Made by a program: the position numbers and the translations under genes. A DNA stretch of 64,000 bases from Conoideocrella luteorostrata (Eukaryota > Ascomycota > Sordariomycetes > Hypocreales > Clavicipitaceae): positions 1 through 64,000 of the forward strand of contig JASWJB010000224.1 of the NCBI GenBank assembly GCA_032433595.1, given 5' to 3'. Below, piece by piece: positions 12,286 through 23,383 of this stretch. The notes below the pieces were generated by a model. That model was not told where the DNA came from. It made no database searches and worked only from the letters and a program-made list of their open reading frames with translations. How positions within the stretch are numbered: the first letter of the stretch is position 1; each line of letters opens with the position of its first letter.

Positions 12286-12695
12286 TCATATCGCCCCGCC
12301 GGAATATTGCGTGGAAAGAAAATCGAAACACCCTCTATTCGGACACGAAGTTACGTCAGTGCCTGCAAAAACAAACCCAAGGGATCGGGATTGAATATGA
12401 AACTTACCCCATTTAACCGGGCCATTGGTAAAATCGAGGCGGTAACGAGTGGAACGATCCTGAAGAATAACTTCGCGAATCTTGAATTCTCCACGAATGG
12501 GATCCCCATCCATGTGGGCGAGACTCGGAGATTCTGCCACCTAAACAGTTCCCCCGCCGCTGGTAGAAGTTCGCATCTGTTTGGTGAAAAGGTTTAGTAA
12601 ATCCGAGATTACCAACAGAATCGAATCGAATCACTCACATTTGGACGGACATTGCCGCCACGTTGGGGAGTGGAAAGACCTTGAGCCCGAGGCAT
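12286..12695 (-). CDS. Small spliced hypothetical protein (about 86 aa)
   Basis: Not recognised as a named family. The model starts at ATG 12695 (MPRAQGLSTPQRGGN) and uses a strong donor GTGAGT at 12638 and a branch-like TTTACTAAAC. The acceptor can be TTTAG at 12541 (98-bp intron, joins NVRPN to VAESPSLAHMDGD in frame) or ACAG at 12577 (62-bp intron, adds MRTSTSGGGTV but then meets an in-frame TAG at 12541-12543). A second intron, 12363-12407 (GTAAGT...TTTTTGCAG, 45 bp), removes a multiple of three. The protein is basic and polar, without signal peptide or membrane segment; the central block GEFKIREVILQDRSTRYRLD looks like beta-rich coding sequence. The splice signals make a real gene likely even though the function is unknown. 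Confidence 0.55.
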
Positions 12696-13227
12696 ATTGA
12701 AAAAAAAATAAATAATAATAATAAAAAAACAAAAAAAGAAACGATTCAGATTGCTAAAACAAAAGCGAATCAAATTCTAACCGACGTATTAATTGAAATA
12801 ATGTCCAACGACGACAAAAGATCCAAAAGCGAAGTGTTAATAGTCCGAGAACAATGGCAGGACCAAAAAATAACTCAAGAAAAATTTCGGGCCGTGGAGA
12901 AGAAGTTCAGAATCGGGACCGATCTTGGGGGATTTTATACTATTGGGCTGGCTGATATCCCGTTCAAAATCCGACTATGAATGGTATAAGTGGACGCTGG
13001 CACTGATATATGCTAGGACCTAGACGCTCTCCGTGAGAAATATGCCCAATCCACCAGCAGATTCACGGAACGTACCTTTCTTCCGGAAGATGTGCGAAGC
13101 GGTTCTGAACTTCCTGGACCACATCTACTCGCACGGGCGGGGGAGCAGAGCCGGACAGGCTGCACCGTACATCGGAACTAGTAATATACGAAATATGAAT
13201 GGGCAAATGCATGTCTGATTTCTTCTT
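12696..13227. other. Intergenic
   Basis: A-rich just upstream of the small minus-strand gene (12696-12740). A Lys-rich plus-strand frame (12663-12980) follows from A-runs and looks spurious. It also contains the 3' flank of the DUF1348 gene. Confidence 0.4.
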
Positions 13228-13762
13228 CTACCAGTGCCTTTCAGATATATCGACACTATTCACATCCACCCCGTCCTTGAACCATCTCTCATCGTCGCTA
13301 ATCTTCACGTCATTCCCGCTCATCTGGCGCTTCCTCATCAAGCCATTATCCGCAAAGGTCCAATCTTCGAGTCCGTAGGTACGCCACCACTGGCCCGCTC
13401 CGTCATGCCACTCGTACCAGAACTGAACGGCAATTTTGTTATCCATGTAAGCAAACAACTCTTTGCGCAGGCGATATCCGTTTTCCTTGCTCCACTTCTT
13501 GGACAGAAACTCTCGAATGGCATCGCGGCCTACGAGAAAGTCGTCTCGGTTGCGCCACACCGAGTCGGCCGTGTAGGCCATTTTGACGGCGTCGGGATTT
13601 CTACGCGCGTTTTAGTTCCGGCCATGGCGTAGCGGGCCAAACGCGTGATGCTGAGATGAGATGCGCTTACTTTGTGTTCCAAGCATCCTGCGCTGCCTTG
13701 ACCTTGACCCTCGCCGTCTCGGCGTTGAATGGCGGATACGGCGCTTTCCCTTCTTGGTCCAT
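13228..13762 (-). CDS. DUF1348 family, NTF2-like superfamily protein (about 154 aa)
   Basis: Two exons: 13762-13671 (MDQEGKAPYPPFNAETARVK) and 13600-13228, separated by a 70-bp intron (GTAAGC...GGAACTAAAAC...CGTAG). The splice gives [27 protein letters not shown] across the junction, the usual start of DUF1348 proteins. Seen after it: a YRLRKELFAYMDNKIAVQFWYEWHD strand-helix pattern and QWWRTYG, both typical of the family. The family is a compact cone-shaped fold of the NTF2/SnoaL type found in bacteria and fungi; its members are cytosolic and their substrate is not established. The gene is divergent from the arrestin-like gene at 14512, with about 750 bp between the two starts. Confidence 0.88.
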
Positions 13763-14511
13763 GTTGAAGAGCACTGCAGAGCACAAGACGCTCGTGAGTG
13801 ACTCACAAAGTGCGTGTGGGTGTGTGGCGGCTCGGTGCTCTTTATTAATGGCACCAGGAACGCGCCGTGCGGAGGTGGCTCCGGCTCCGGGTGCGTCCGT
13901 CCTAGTGGTGCCATGATGATGGATGCAATCAATGTGCGTGCAATACATGGCCCCGTCATGCGGGACTGACTGATGCGACTGCATAAAATTGGTGATAAGG
14001 CAGCCCCGCGTTCGTCAGCGGGGCAGAAATCAGTTTGCGATGGACAAAATATTGATTGCGAAACTAAGGGCCATGTTTGGTGGTTTATCGAGAGTTTTTT
14101 TTTTTTTTTAATTAAAGCTGATGGCGCAAGAAATGTACGTTTAAAATCGCAGCATGTTTTGCGGTACGATTATGTAGTAGCCCGCGTGGAGTGTGTTGTG
14201 TTCGCAGACAGTTGACCACCCACTTCGACCGACTTGCTGCAGCTGCCTGCCGCTAGTCCGCCTCGGCCAACGTCAGCGACGAGGCCAGATTGGGGTAACG
14301 CCGTGTTCGCTTCCAAGATGAATACATACAGGTAGATGTTGTCCGGCAGGTTGGCCAGATCCGTCATAACTTCGCCGTTCACCATTCTACGTTCACGGTT
14401 GCATAGCTATCGCGCCCCAGCACCGTATTCAACAACAGGTCATATCGATGCTCCAGTCCGTTCGACAGCCGCCAAGTTGACTTGCTTCATTCTGCCGGCC
14501 CGCCGCTCATC
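13763..14511. promoter_or_regulatory. Divergent promoter interval between DUF1348 and arrestin-like genes
   Basis: 749 bp between two outward-facing start codons. It contains a T-run of about 14 (near 14095-14109) and no convincing gene. Short frames here are GC-rich but overlap on both strands without family resemblance. No specific binding site is claimed. Confidence 0.45.
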
Positions 14512-15924
14512 ATGCCGCCAACCATGAGACAATGCTCGCCCGAGCTCGCCATCCAGCTCGTCGCCCCGCCTGACGGCATGTTCTCCGCCGGCGACAACAT
14601 CAGAGGGTCGGTAGTACGCAAGATGCCTATTGTCACGCCTGATGCCCGGTTGGAGATCTGCCTGCTGGGCCGGGCCAAGACCAAGATCACGGTGCGACGC
14701 GGCCAAAACTCGCACACGACCTACCGCAGTCGCTTCAATTTTTTCGCAACCAACCCCGGCGGCACACGGCAGATGTTGTATCAAGGCCCCGTCCATATTG
14801 AAAGGGATGCCGCCAGCCCGCATGCCTGGCCGTTCTCCATCACCGTTCCGCACAGCGTCGGCGCGGCCCCTCGCGATGAGCCGAGCTTTTTACCGCTCAC
14901 GCCCGAAGATATGAAGCGACATGCCTTGCCCCCGACCTTTAGGTCGGACTCGGGTTTTCTGGGCCCCGATTCTGAAGGCTATGTCGAATATTTTCTGCAG
15001 GCGTCCCTGCGTTTCGAGCACAACCAGGCCGCGGTGATGCGCTGGTCCACGCTGCCCATAAAGATGCGGCCGCCGGCGGGACCACCGGCCATCACTGACT
15101 GGAAGTTGAGGCAGAAACAGTGGCGCAAAACAGTCGTCAGCTATCGTCTCGCCCCTGGCCTGGAGTCGGCAGAGCTCTCGTTCAAACAGAAGACCAAGCA
15201 GTTCTTCGGGACTTCAAGTGTGCCCGAGCTCTTCCACACTGTCGAGTTGGGCGCCCCGACATGTCTGCAGCTCGACCACCCCAGCTGGATCCCAATGACG
15301 CTTCGCGTTATCCCGCATCGCGAAAATACCAGCGAAATTCTCCATGGCGTGCCACAAAAGGCGGTCCTGAACTGGATTAAACTGACCGTGGAGACGGATA
15401 CCACGGTCACAGCGCCAAGCAACTTCTCAAGATCGCCCAGAACAGACAACCACAATAATAAGTTTCATTTTGGTCTAGAACAAGCTTTCTCGTTGCTCCC
15501 GGAGCCTATTGCCCTCGCGATAGAGGAGAATGCAGAGCCAGTAGATGTCGGCGCTGCGTTGCAGTTGCACCTATCCTCTGGCGGCCTCTTCGCTGGCCAA
15601 AGGAGGCTGGCACCCGTCGCCCCATTTGCGCCATGTTTTACCACGTACAACATCAAACACGTCATTCGCAGCTTCATTTACACCCTCAGCATAACCATCG
15701 CAGACCAGGAGTACAAGACCCAATATGTTGTACCTGGAACAGTAATTCCAGGTCCACTCAATGTTCCTGTCGGTCCACCTCCTCCAATTGAGGCCGAGTC
15801 GTCCCAACCAGTAGAGGACCGGCCGCCAGCATTTGAAGACGTGGTGCGGGACAGTGAAGGATCGGGATCAGGCTGGAAGGCGGACACCAAGGCTTTGGTT
15901 GCCGCCGAAATGAGCAAGTCGTGA
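14512..15924 (+). CDS. Arrestin-like domain protein (about 470 aa)
   Basis: Intronless. The ATG at 14512 (MPPTMRQCSPELAIQLVAPP) is used because the ten codons upstream begin only with a TTG. Residues about 10-190 look like an arrestin N-domain: MFSAGDNIRGSVVRK, LEICLLGRAKTKI, then a polar loop and SPHAWPFSITVPHSV, the paired beta-strand pattern of alpha-arrestins. A C-terminal half-sandwich follows (VELGAPTCLQLDHPSWIPMTLRV and TYNIKHVIRSFIYTLSITIADQEYKTQYVVPGTVIP). The tail is Pro/Glu-rich with PPAFEDV, close to a PPxY-like ligand but not exact. Fungal alpha-arrestins are adaptors that bring Rsp5-type ubiquitin ligases to plasma-membrane transporters. The cargo is unknown. Confidence 0.8.
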   Translation: MPPTMRQCSPELAIQLVAPPDGMFSAGDNIRGSVVRKMPIVTPDARLEICLLGRAKTKITVRRGQNSHTTYRSRFNFFATNPGGTRQMLYQGPVHIERDAASPHAWPFSITVPHSVGAAPRDEPSFLPLTPEDMKRHALPPTFRSDSGFLGPDSEGYVEYFLQASLRFEHNQAAVMRWSTLPIKMRPPAGPPAITDWKLRQKQWRKTVVSYRLAPGLESAELSFKQKTKQFFGTSSVPELFHTVELGAPTCLQLDHPSWIPMTLRVIPHRENTSEILHGVPQKAVLNWIKLTVETDTTVTAPSNFSRSPRTDNHNNKFHFGLEQAFSLLPEPIALAIEENAEPVDVGAALQLHLSSGGLFAGQRRLAPVAPFAPCFTTYNIKHVIRSFIYTLSITIADQEYKTQYVVPGTVIPGPLNVPVGPPPPIEAESSQPVEDRPPAFEDVVRDSEGSGSGWKADTKALVAAEMSKS

Positions 15925-17031
15925 TGCGGTACCAGAAAGAAAATAGCAGATGCGGAATAAAAGCTTGAAACCTGGCGCTCATCACAATCGGCTCAAGACA
16001 ATCGCTGTCATATCAATGACTGGCAAATTTTATGCAACTATTGAACCTACTGGAGCAATATGTTCCGAGCTTACTCTTCAAACCTTTGGGTCCAGCAACT
16101 TGACTAGACCCCCGTTCAGGGACGTAACGCTCCCAACATCAGACCTGTAACTGCTGTTCCGTTACTTTTCTTGCAGAGTGGCACACCTTAATAAAACATC
16201 AATCTACTGTTTGCCTAAACCACGTCGGTCAGTACACTCCAAATCCGATCCACGGACGGGCTGTTTCTTCGGTTATTAACGTGCTCCGAGTGTGGTAGGA
16301 TATTGGTGGAACGAAAGACGAACTTATACAAATAGCTGGCTAAAGGAGACCTGGAGATGTGACCAGTTCGGAGAGGGGGGAGAAGGCGTACGCTAATTTA
16401 GGTTACTTCGTTTGCTGAACACAAGCTACTCCTGCTTAGTTCTCTCTCGCGACCAACCTTTGCGGGGAGCCCATTTTGCCGATAGGAAGACTAGAGCATT
16501 TGGCACTACACGTAATTTGTTCTCTCCATGTAGCTTAATTGAAGAATCTATATGTTCTCTGGAAGAGATTCTGAGCTGTCCTAGAGAATGAAAGTGGCTG
16601 AGCCAGTTTCCCGTTGATGTTGGAATGTTTCACAGAGTTCCGACACCTTTTGACTTATAACCGGTGAGACTAGTCATGTATTGATTGTTTATTTTCAGCT
16701 GTTTCATCTGTGTCTTTACTCGTAGAAATGATGTCAAGATAGAATAATAGTGGTCATACACGCCTTTCTTCTGGCCAGTGGCCGCCTACACATCGATCAA
16801 CATGGTTGAGGACCTGTATATTTTAATACTGATAAGCGATTCCTTGTTTCACGCCAATTTCTATATACAGTAAGCTCTCATTATCTATCATTTCTGTCCT
16901 GGGCGTTCACCCAGTTACTGTGAGATCTCACATAATATCTAATCACAACCTTTTCGCCTCTCACAACCCCAACCGCAGCAATTCAATCTATATCGAAGCT
17001 TCACCTAACTACTTCGCAAGCCGTCCCGCTA
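15925..17031. other. Intergenic between convergent genes
   Basis: 1.1 kb separating the 3' ends of the arrestin-like gene (+) and the BTB gene (-). Only short frames are present; nothing is recognised. Confidence 0.45.
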
Positions 17032-18039
17032 CTACATAGCCGTCTTCCCATATGACCCCCCAGTCAAATGACGACTTTGCTGATAGTAGCATTTGCCAAG
17101 TTTTTCATGGCATATCAAGTAAACCTTGCCTTTTTTTGTAGCTTCCAGAAACTCTGTAAGCATTGTACATATCACAGAGATGCTGATCCCCTGGAAAGGC
17201 TTACTCGGACGAGTCTCTACGTCATAGCCTTTCATATGCTTTACCAACGTGCCTAGATGGAATGAGTCGCATTCGTTTGTACACCAGGAACCACTTCTGA
17301 GACAGTTCATGAGCTTATACAACGCTTCTATGAGCGTTTCAATCCTATCTTCCCGGCGCTTATCTATAAACGCTGGATGACCCAACCGTCAGTCCCTGAC
17401 GACCAGTATCCTGTGCCAACACTTAGAGGCATCAAAACTCACCGACTATGTTGTCTTTGATAGGCAGACCAAGAATGTCCATTGCACCGAGGCCATGCCT
17501 TATGGCCACTGTGACCGCCAATTTGATGATTGGTTTGATCTTAAACATCGTCGAGACAAATAACCAGAGGACCGTATCCCTGCTGAATTCATTTTGGGGA
17601 GTGTCTTTGGAGTCCCGAATCCAACGCTCCATAGCGGGTGTAACAGTATCATAGCATCCTAGGTATTCTACTATGACGGCTATTTTGGCCAAGCTTTCTA
17701 CCGTAAGACTTTTCGGGTTGAGATGCTGCTGATGGTGGAAGATGTTTAGCAGATACTGCAGCGCTAGCGAATCGAAGCCTTGCAGCACTACGTGACGAAA
17801 GCCATCGGGCCAAATCGTAGACTCTTCCCAGGGGCGTGACTTGTCCAGCATTGGTGAAACTGTACGTAGAAAAGTCGAAACGCATAGCGCCCGAAAGGGC
17901 TTTGAAGAGCCGTTGACTCCATTCTCTCCCTCCTTCCTGTCGTCGCATTGTCCCGTGCGAGGGGCAAAAGGCTCCGTAGAGGCTTGTTAATAACTACGAC
18001 ATCTCCGAATGGGTAAGTCGCGTCGTAGATCTTACTCAT
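17032..18039 (-). CDS. BTB/POZ domain protein, first junction unresolved
   Basis: It begins at 18039 with MSKIYDATYPFGDVVV, the usual opening of fungal BTB proteins. The domain continues in another frame: PFRALCVSTFLRTVSPMLDKSRPWEEST, a strand and helix that match the core BTB pattern, then LQYLLNIFHH and LAKIAVIVEYLGCYDTV. The frames can be reconciled by an intron around 17975-17998 (weak GTAGTT donor, acceptor near GGAAG) or by a one-base frameshift; I could not decide. A clear second intron, 17373-17442 (GTGAGT...GACTGACGG...CCAG, 70 bp), joins DNIV to AFIDKRREDRIETLIEAL; the last exon ends at 17032. BTB proteins of this type often form dimers and can recruit Cul3; the role is unknown. Confidence 0.7.
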
Positions 18040-21000
18040 GTCTGTAGTTGTGCAAGGCCAAGTCTAGCCCTGAGAGGATTGGAGGCAGATTGTGGACGGG
18101 AGGAGGTGATGATTTTCTCTGAGCAAGGAAGACGCTTTGTGGCATCGAGGAAGGTATGTGTTGTGATGAAAATATGGTGATGATCTAGCTAAATCTAGGT
18201 CCTACGAAAAATGAAGCAAAACAAAAAGACCTTGTGGGCCTGTGAGCCTGCCATAGAGAGTGTGAATCACTTCAACACATCTTTGAGGTGAACCACTCAA
18301 CAGTATGGGAGGCAACTCAGGCATGTGTGCCTGAATGGTGAGGCTGCTGCATCACACTGACGCGGTGGTCAGGGACACTGATTCATTGAAGAGTAGTAAA
18401 AGGACATCGTCATGTGAGATCCTACCAGCCGGTCCGTCTTGGGCCGACGCACGCATAAGCATCTCGCGGTGATCTCAAACGGAGAAAACATCTCTGTCGG
18501 CCTTGGAATATACACTCTTTACGTGTCACAAAACATGGACTCAGCAGACGATAGGCATTGGAGGATCTCTGCGTCGCCGCGACCAGGTCCACTGACCCAA
18601 GGATGACGGCAATTTCTTATCCCGCGTTCCGGCTTTAGAAGACGGATGTAATACTGTATGTAACATCATCAGATCACTTCACCGCCATCCAGGACTTGCA
18701 GGTTCTGGTGAGACGTGCTTCCTAAATGGATTTGTTTCGCGCGCCCCGCCAAGCCTGCTTCATACAGACATCGGCAGGAGGATCACCAGCGAATCGCACC
18801 TCTTCAGACAGGCTGCGATGCGTTTACTTTTCTTGTAAAAGCAGTACCACCGAAGCGCTTCCAAATTATGGTGAAACTTATGTCTCCGTACCTACAAAGC
18901 CGAAATTTGCAAGTTCTGGTGCCTGCGCGACGTATCGCAACCAAACATGGCGTCCGCCCCTCCTACCCTACGCCTAACACCGATACAGTTCCAGATGTGA
19001 AGACAGTTACATTTCTTGAGATCAGGCATCATGTTCAAACCCAACTTCTAATAGATAGGTATCGCGTTGGGCTACGCAACTCACCCATACCGGTATGACA
19101 CTGGTATTTCCATCCATGGCGCCTTGACCCAGGTGGAAGAGGCATCAGAACATGCTTGACAGATGTCGGTCTTGTCGCCTTCTGGGTGACCGCTGCGGCA
19201 TTCTCATACGCTGCCTATTTTTTCTTACACCGTTTCATCCCTGTATTCCATTGCGAAGCCATGCTGCGCTTTATCCCGACCGTCTTAGTTTTGGTGAGCT
19301 CGTCCATGTCTGGGAAAACTAATAGTACAGACTCTGGCCACCCGAAATCGGCCCCCTGCATTAGTTGCCGAAAGTTTCGCCCATGCCGGCTCGCGAGCCT
19401 GAAGAACGAGAAACAAGCCTCATACGTCGAAAGAGGTCGGCATTGATGTTGTTCAAATATGCATTGGTCTTGGTGCGGGTAAGAACCTGCCGAGTGACAC
19501 CACGTCGCGAAATGTGCGGCAACGGCGAGGCTAATAGCGACTGGCTCAGGTATATCCTAGACTACAAGTGACTCCACATTGACGGCATCAATCCATGGTA
19601 ATGGCGTTGTTGCCAAGGTCGGATCTCTTATGAAATGCATGAAGTTAGGCTGGCCGATGCCAGTGTCTTCAAGCATTAGAGCATACCAAGGCACGAAACT
19701 ACACGGTTGCTCACCGTTCACCTGGTCGTCGCTGGGGAAGAGTGCTGATGTTGGAGCGGGCCCTTTTGGGTGACATGATGGTTAGGCAGGAATTGACTGG
19801 CTATGTCTTTGGCATCGTGCTGTGTTGCGCTGGCGTAGCCTGGTAGTGGTGATGGCTCATGTTTGCGCATCATCAAGCTGCCGTGCCGCTTTGTGCAACT
19901 CACGCGATACACAATATGCTTCGTGGGGAACCTGTTTGTCGGCACAGTCTACACTCCTACTATTTCGTTGGCCAGCGTGACCCTTGAACGGGGAGATGCT
20001 CTTTTTTCTGCGGTGGATCAGTGTGACCAGCTTGACGGCTTCCCACTTCCCACTTCCACGGGAGCTCAAGATGCTTCCAGATGCTGTGGTACCCGTTTCA
20101 TGTTTTAGTTTTCGTATTTTCGCCCGGTGGTGATGTGTTTTCACTTTCATAATGCAGCTCCATGCCGGTAGCGACGGCTCTGACGAGCTTGTCAACCTAA
20201 CCGTCGCGCCGTGCGGGTGTCGTGATGCCGAGAACAACCAGTAGTGCTAAATTGAAGAAGGATTCCAAAGAAATAAAATCGATGCTCGCTCTGTCGGATC
20301 CGCCCTGTGGATGGCACCCACAGACATCACCAGGACGTGCAGGGGACAAATTACGTGACACATGGCAGCGCCATGGGTAAGCCGCGACGGTCCCTGTAAA
20401 TTTGCCCGCCGCTTGTCCGCTTCCAGTACTCCGAATGTACAATACATGCACTGCCAGTGGCCTCCCAGGAGTATTTTGGCTGCTCCAGGCGAGCCTGGCT
20501 TCATTTGCGGCGCTGATGCATCCCGTGTGGGCGGGGTTCCCGAATGTGGATCAGTAGCACTCCGTAAGCTGACCAACGAGGCGATATTATACCCCGTACA
20601 TGCAGACTAAACTCCGTACGGGGGCACAAACTTTAAGCGAACGTGTCGCTGACTGCTTGTCGCGGGGGAGAGAAGATTTCGACATCAGAGTACTCCGTCC
20701 ATCGCACGTAATAGGGCTTCTTCGAACTTGTCGGGCATTGGAATACTAATTCCAGCAGATGCAGAGGCATAGTCGCAAAGGAGAGCATCGAAGAGCAGCC
20801 GTGGTACGGGTACAGTAATTAAGGCTGCGAAATTACGGATTAGTGCTGAGCTAAACAAGAAGGCATCGCCCGGCGTCTTGCCTGATCTGTGCTGGGCCAG
20901 ACGGAATACGACCTCTTGCCCACTCTGTCTGCGTGGCTTTGCGGCGCACCGCCAAGGGCCAATTGTGCACAGCACCTAGCACGCCGCAATAATTCAGCTC

Positions 21001-21906
21001 GTTCTCGGATGAGAGAGACACTCGGTGCGTGCCCGTCGGCCCGTTTGCCCGTTTATGCTGATTCGATTGAGCCTTGTGTCGTTCCGTGGCGTTCTTTTGT
21101 TCAGCTGTTTCAGCTGTTAGTTACTCCGTACGGCCTAATCGTCAACCTGGTCTCTTTTAGGCAAAAAAAAAAAGATGGTCGCATCGCTTGACGTTCAATG
21201 GTGTGTGGTTTTTATGCTTTTTTATGCATGGCCTCGACCTTGTTGAAGCTGTCGGAGGGCCAGAGGGCCAGAGGGCCGGCTCATTCCGGAGTCCTGGGCA
21301 ACACAATGAATGGCAAGTGGCCTTTCTGGATTATAAGAACTTTTGCCATCATCTCCCAACATAGAAGTCAGGATCCATCTAGAACGCTATTACACACCAC
21401 CCTGGCCTGCCATTTATAAATAGGCCCCCAAAGCAGGTTTTGCTAACTCCGCACACAGAGCGGTCGGTACGGGAGTACTCCATACATCGGCAGTCAATCG
21501 CTACACACCTTGTACGGAGTACGGAGTACTACGATGCAAACCCATCAAACGTGGCTTGAATATCCCATGCAGAGTGGGCGCGCTTGTGGGACCAGCACAG
21601 GCTGAATACGTCCAATGGAGTGAGCTCTAGATGCTGACCGCATGGCGCCGTGACCAGGTTGTTGGGCTGAAATTGAATAGATCATGAATGGCCTAGAGAC
21701 TAGAGCTGACAAGATGCGAGACATGCCGAATGTTGGCCCAAGCCTTGTGTCACTCCCGCTCGTAATAGGATTGAAAGACAAGAAGAAAGAAAGCCCCCGA
21801 TCGGTTCGCTTCCTGTTTCTTCTCTTTTTCCAATTTCTCCCCCGCACTCATTTCCACGTTTCCTATTCACCAAAGTGCATTGCAAGCCGCACCCAGCACA
21901 CCGAAA
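18040..21906. other. Long intergenic stretch, 3.9 kb, no gene supported
   Basis: Many overlapping short frames on both strands but no consistent exon chain. A membrane-like segment reading GLVAFWVTAAAFSYAAYFFLH (19159 onward) may be a relic, but its neighbouring frames do not extend it. TACGGAGTA-type 9-mers occur at 21122-21130 (reverse) and twice, overlapping, at 21513-21528. The last 300 bases are the likely promoter of the gene at 21907. Confidence 0.45.
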
Positions 21907-23383
21907 ATGTTCCGGGGAGGCGTCCTACCTTTACTTCTGCTCTCGTTGGGTGGCGGTGGAAGAGTCGCCGCTCAACGAGGCGCCCAGAGCATTTGCGACT
22001 ACTACGCCGCCAAGAAATATAATGGTGTGAGTAACTCTACGACACAGCTGCAGCTGATGCAGGGCATCGTGGCCTATGCCTACGCGGGCGGAAGCACACT
22101 CCGTGACGGAAACAAAAGCGACACGGGGATATTCAATTATGGCAAGTTCAGGGGCCAGGATGTGTACCTACGGCCGTGGTTTGATGGATCAAGTATGTAC
22201 TCTCTCTCCAAAGGGGGTATTATTCATCGCCAACCAATATAGGCTAACGTCATATGTCAGGAGCGGTCGCGAATTCGAGAGACGAAGCCAGGACGCAAGA
22301 CTTTCTAGATGGAGGCGGCACCGAGCCGCTCGTTGCTTTCCTCAATGGCTCTGCCAGGACCACGGAATTTCCCAAAAATTCGAACCAGGCGTGAGTCACC
22401 CCCGTCGGTCAAGCACGGTTACAATCTTGTCAAGTCGCACAACTGCTAATCGTTCGCCTGCAAAATATAGCAAACTGTTCAACCATTGGTACTATGTGTT
22501 TGGCAACATCTACTCCTGTTCGGGCTACAAACAATTCCTAGAAACGGCCTATGAGCCCTTCAACCCGGCCTATGTGCACAAATTTATGGACTTGAACCAC
22601 ACTCATATCGGCTACTTCATCGACCAGCTCATCGCTGCGAGCAAATTCTACGGCTTTTCAGATGACGATGCAAAGAGCCTTCAAGACATTATGAACGCGA
22701 AATACAACGTCCGATGTTTGCCGGCCCAAAACGGCCAGTTGACGTCGATTTGTCTTGCCAAGGATTGTCCCGTCGCTGTGCCATCCCCCGACTGCGATGC
22801 CTACGTACACGTGAATGAGCGAGGTGTCGGCGGCTCGCCCAGTCCGACTTCATCAGGATCTTCTGGGGGGGCCTCAGGTGGCAGCTCGTCTTCTGGTCTC
22901 TCTGCGGGCGCCATAGCCGGAATAGCTATCGGCGGCGCCGTCGTTGCGTTGTTGGCTGTCGGCATGTGGCTGTTCTTCCGTCGTCAAAAGAAACAGAAAG
23001 CAGAAAAGGCGTCCGAACCCAGCAGCAGCCAGAACAACGCTGCGCCTTCACCCGGGTATCCCTCACCCTCACCTGGGTATCCTTCGCAGTACCATTACGG
23101 CTCGAACACGAATGAAAGTTACTACAGCAGGGCGCCGACAGATTCATACATCGGATCCACCCTCAGTAGCCCGTCGCCTCACGTCACCGAGTTCAAACAG
23201 CCAGAAGAGCTTGGCACGGACGGCCACGAAAGACCACACGGAATGGCATCGCCGAGCCAATACAGGCCAGACCTGGCGCAGCAGCAGTACAGACCGGACA
23301 TGGCGCAGATAGCGGAGATGGAGAGCCCTGAGCCGCCAGCAGGATGGCCGAAGCACAACAATCCGTCAGCATCGACAAGATGA
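21907..23383 (+). CDS. Secreted single-pass membrane protein, fungal conserved family (about 442 aa)
   Basis: Three exons: 21907-22192, 22261-22390, 22471-23383. Intron 1 has GTATGT...GTCAG and intron 2 GTGAGT...TGCTAAT...TATAG; both restore one frame. A signal peptide lies at residues 1-22 (MFRGGVLPLLLLSL then a Gly/Ala stretch). The ectodomain (about 25-275) carries family blocks: GIFNYGKFRGQDVYLRPWFDGS, FLDGGGTEPLVAFLNGSA, KLFNHWYYVFGNIYSCSGY and VHKFMDLNHTHIGYFIDQL, plus conserved Cys pairs. A Ser/Gly-rich spacer precedes one membrane helix (AGAIAGIAIGGAVVALLAVG) and an Arg/Lys stop-transfer (FFRRQKKQKAEK). The cytoplasmic tail is low complexity with Pro/Tyr/Ser and QYRPD repeats. This layout suggests a cell-surface sensor or wall-linked protein; the ligand is unknown. 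Confidence 0.85.

Noticed and set aside
12663..12980. Lys/Asn-rich plus-strand frame
   Set aside because: Composition follows from A-runs and it overlaps the first exon of a better-supported minus-strand gene.
18715..19571. Overlapping plus-strand frames, one with a membrane-like segment, considered as an opsin or other membrane protein relic
   Set aside because: No conserved retinal-binding or family motif, and the frames cannot be joined by plausible introns.
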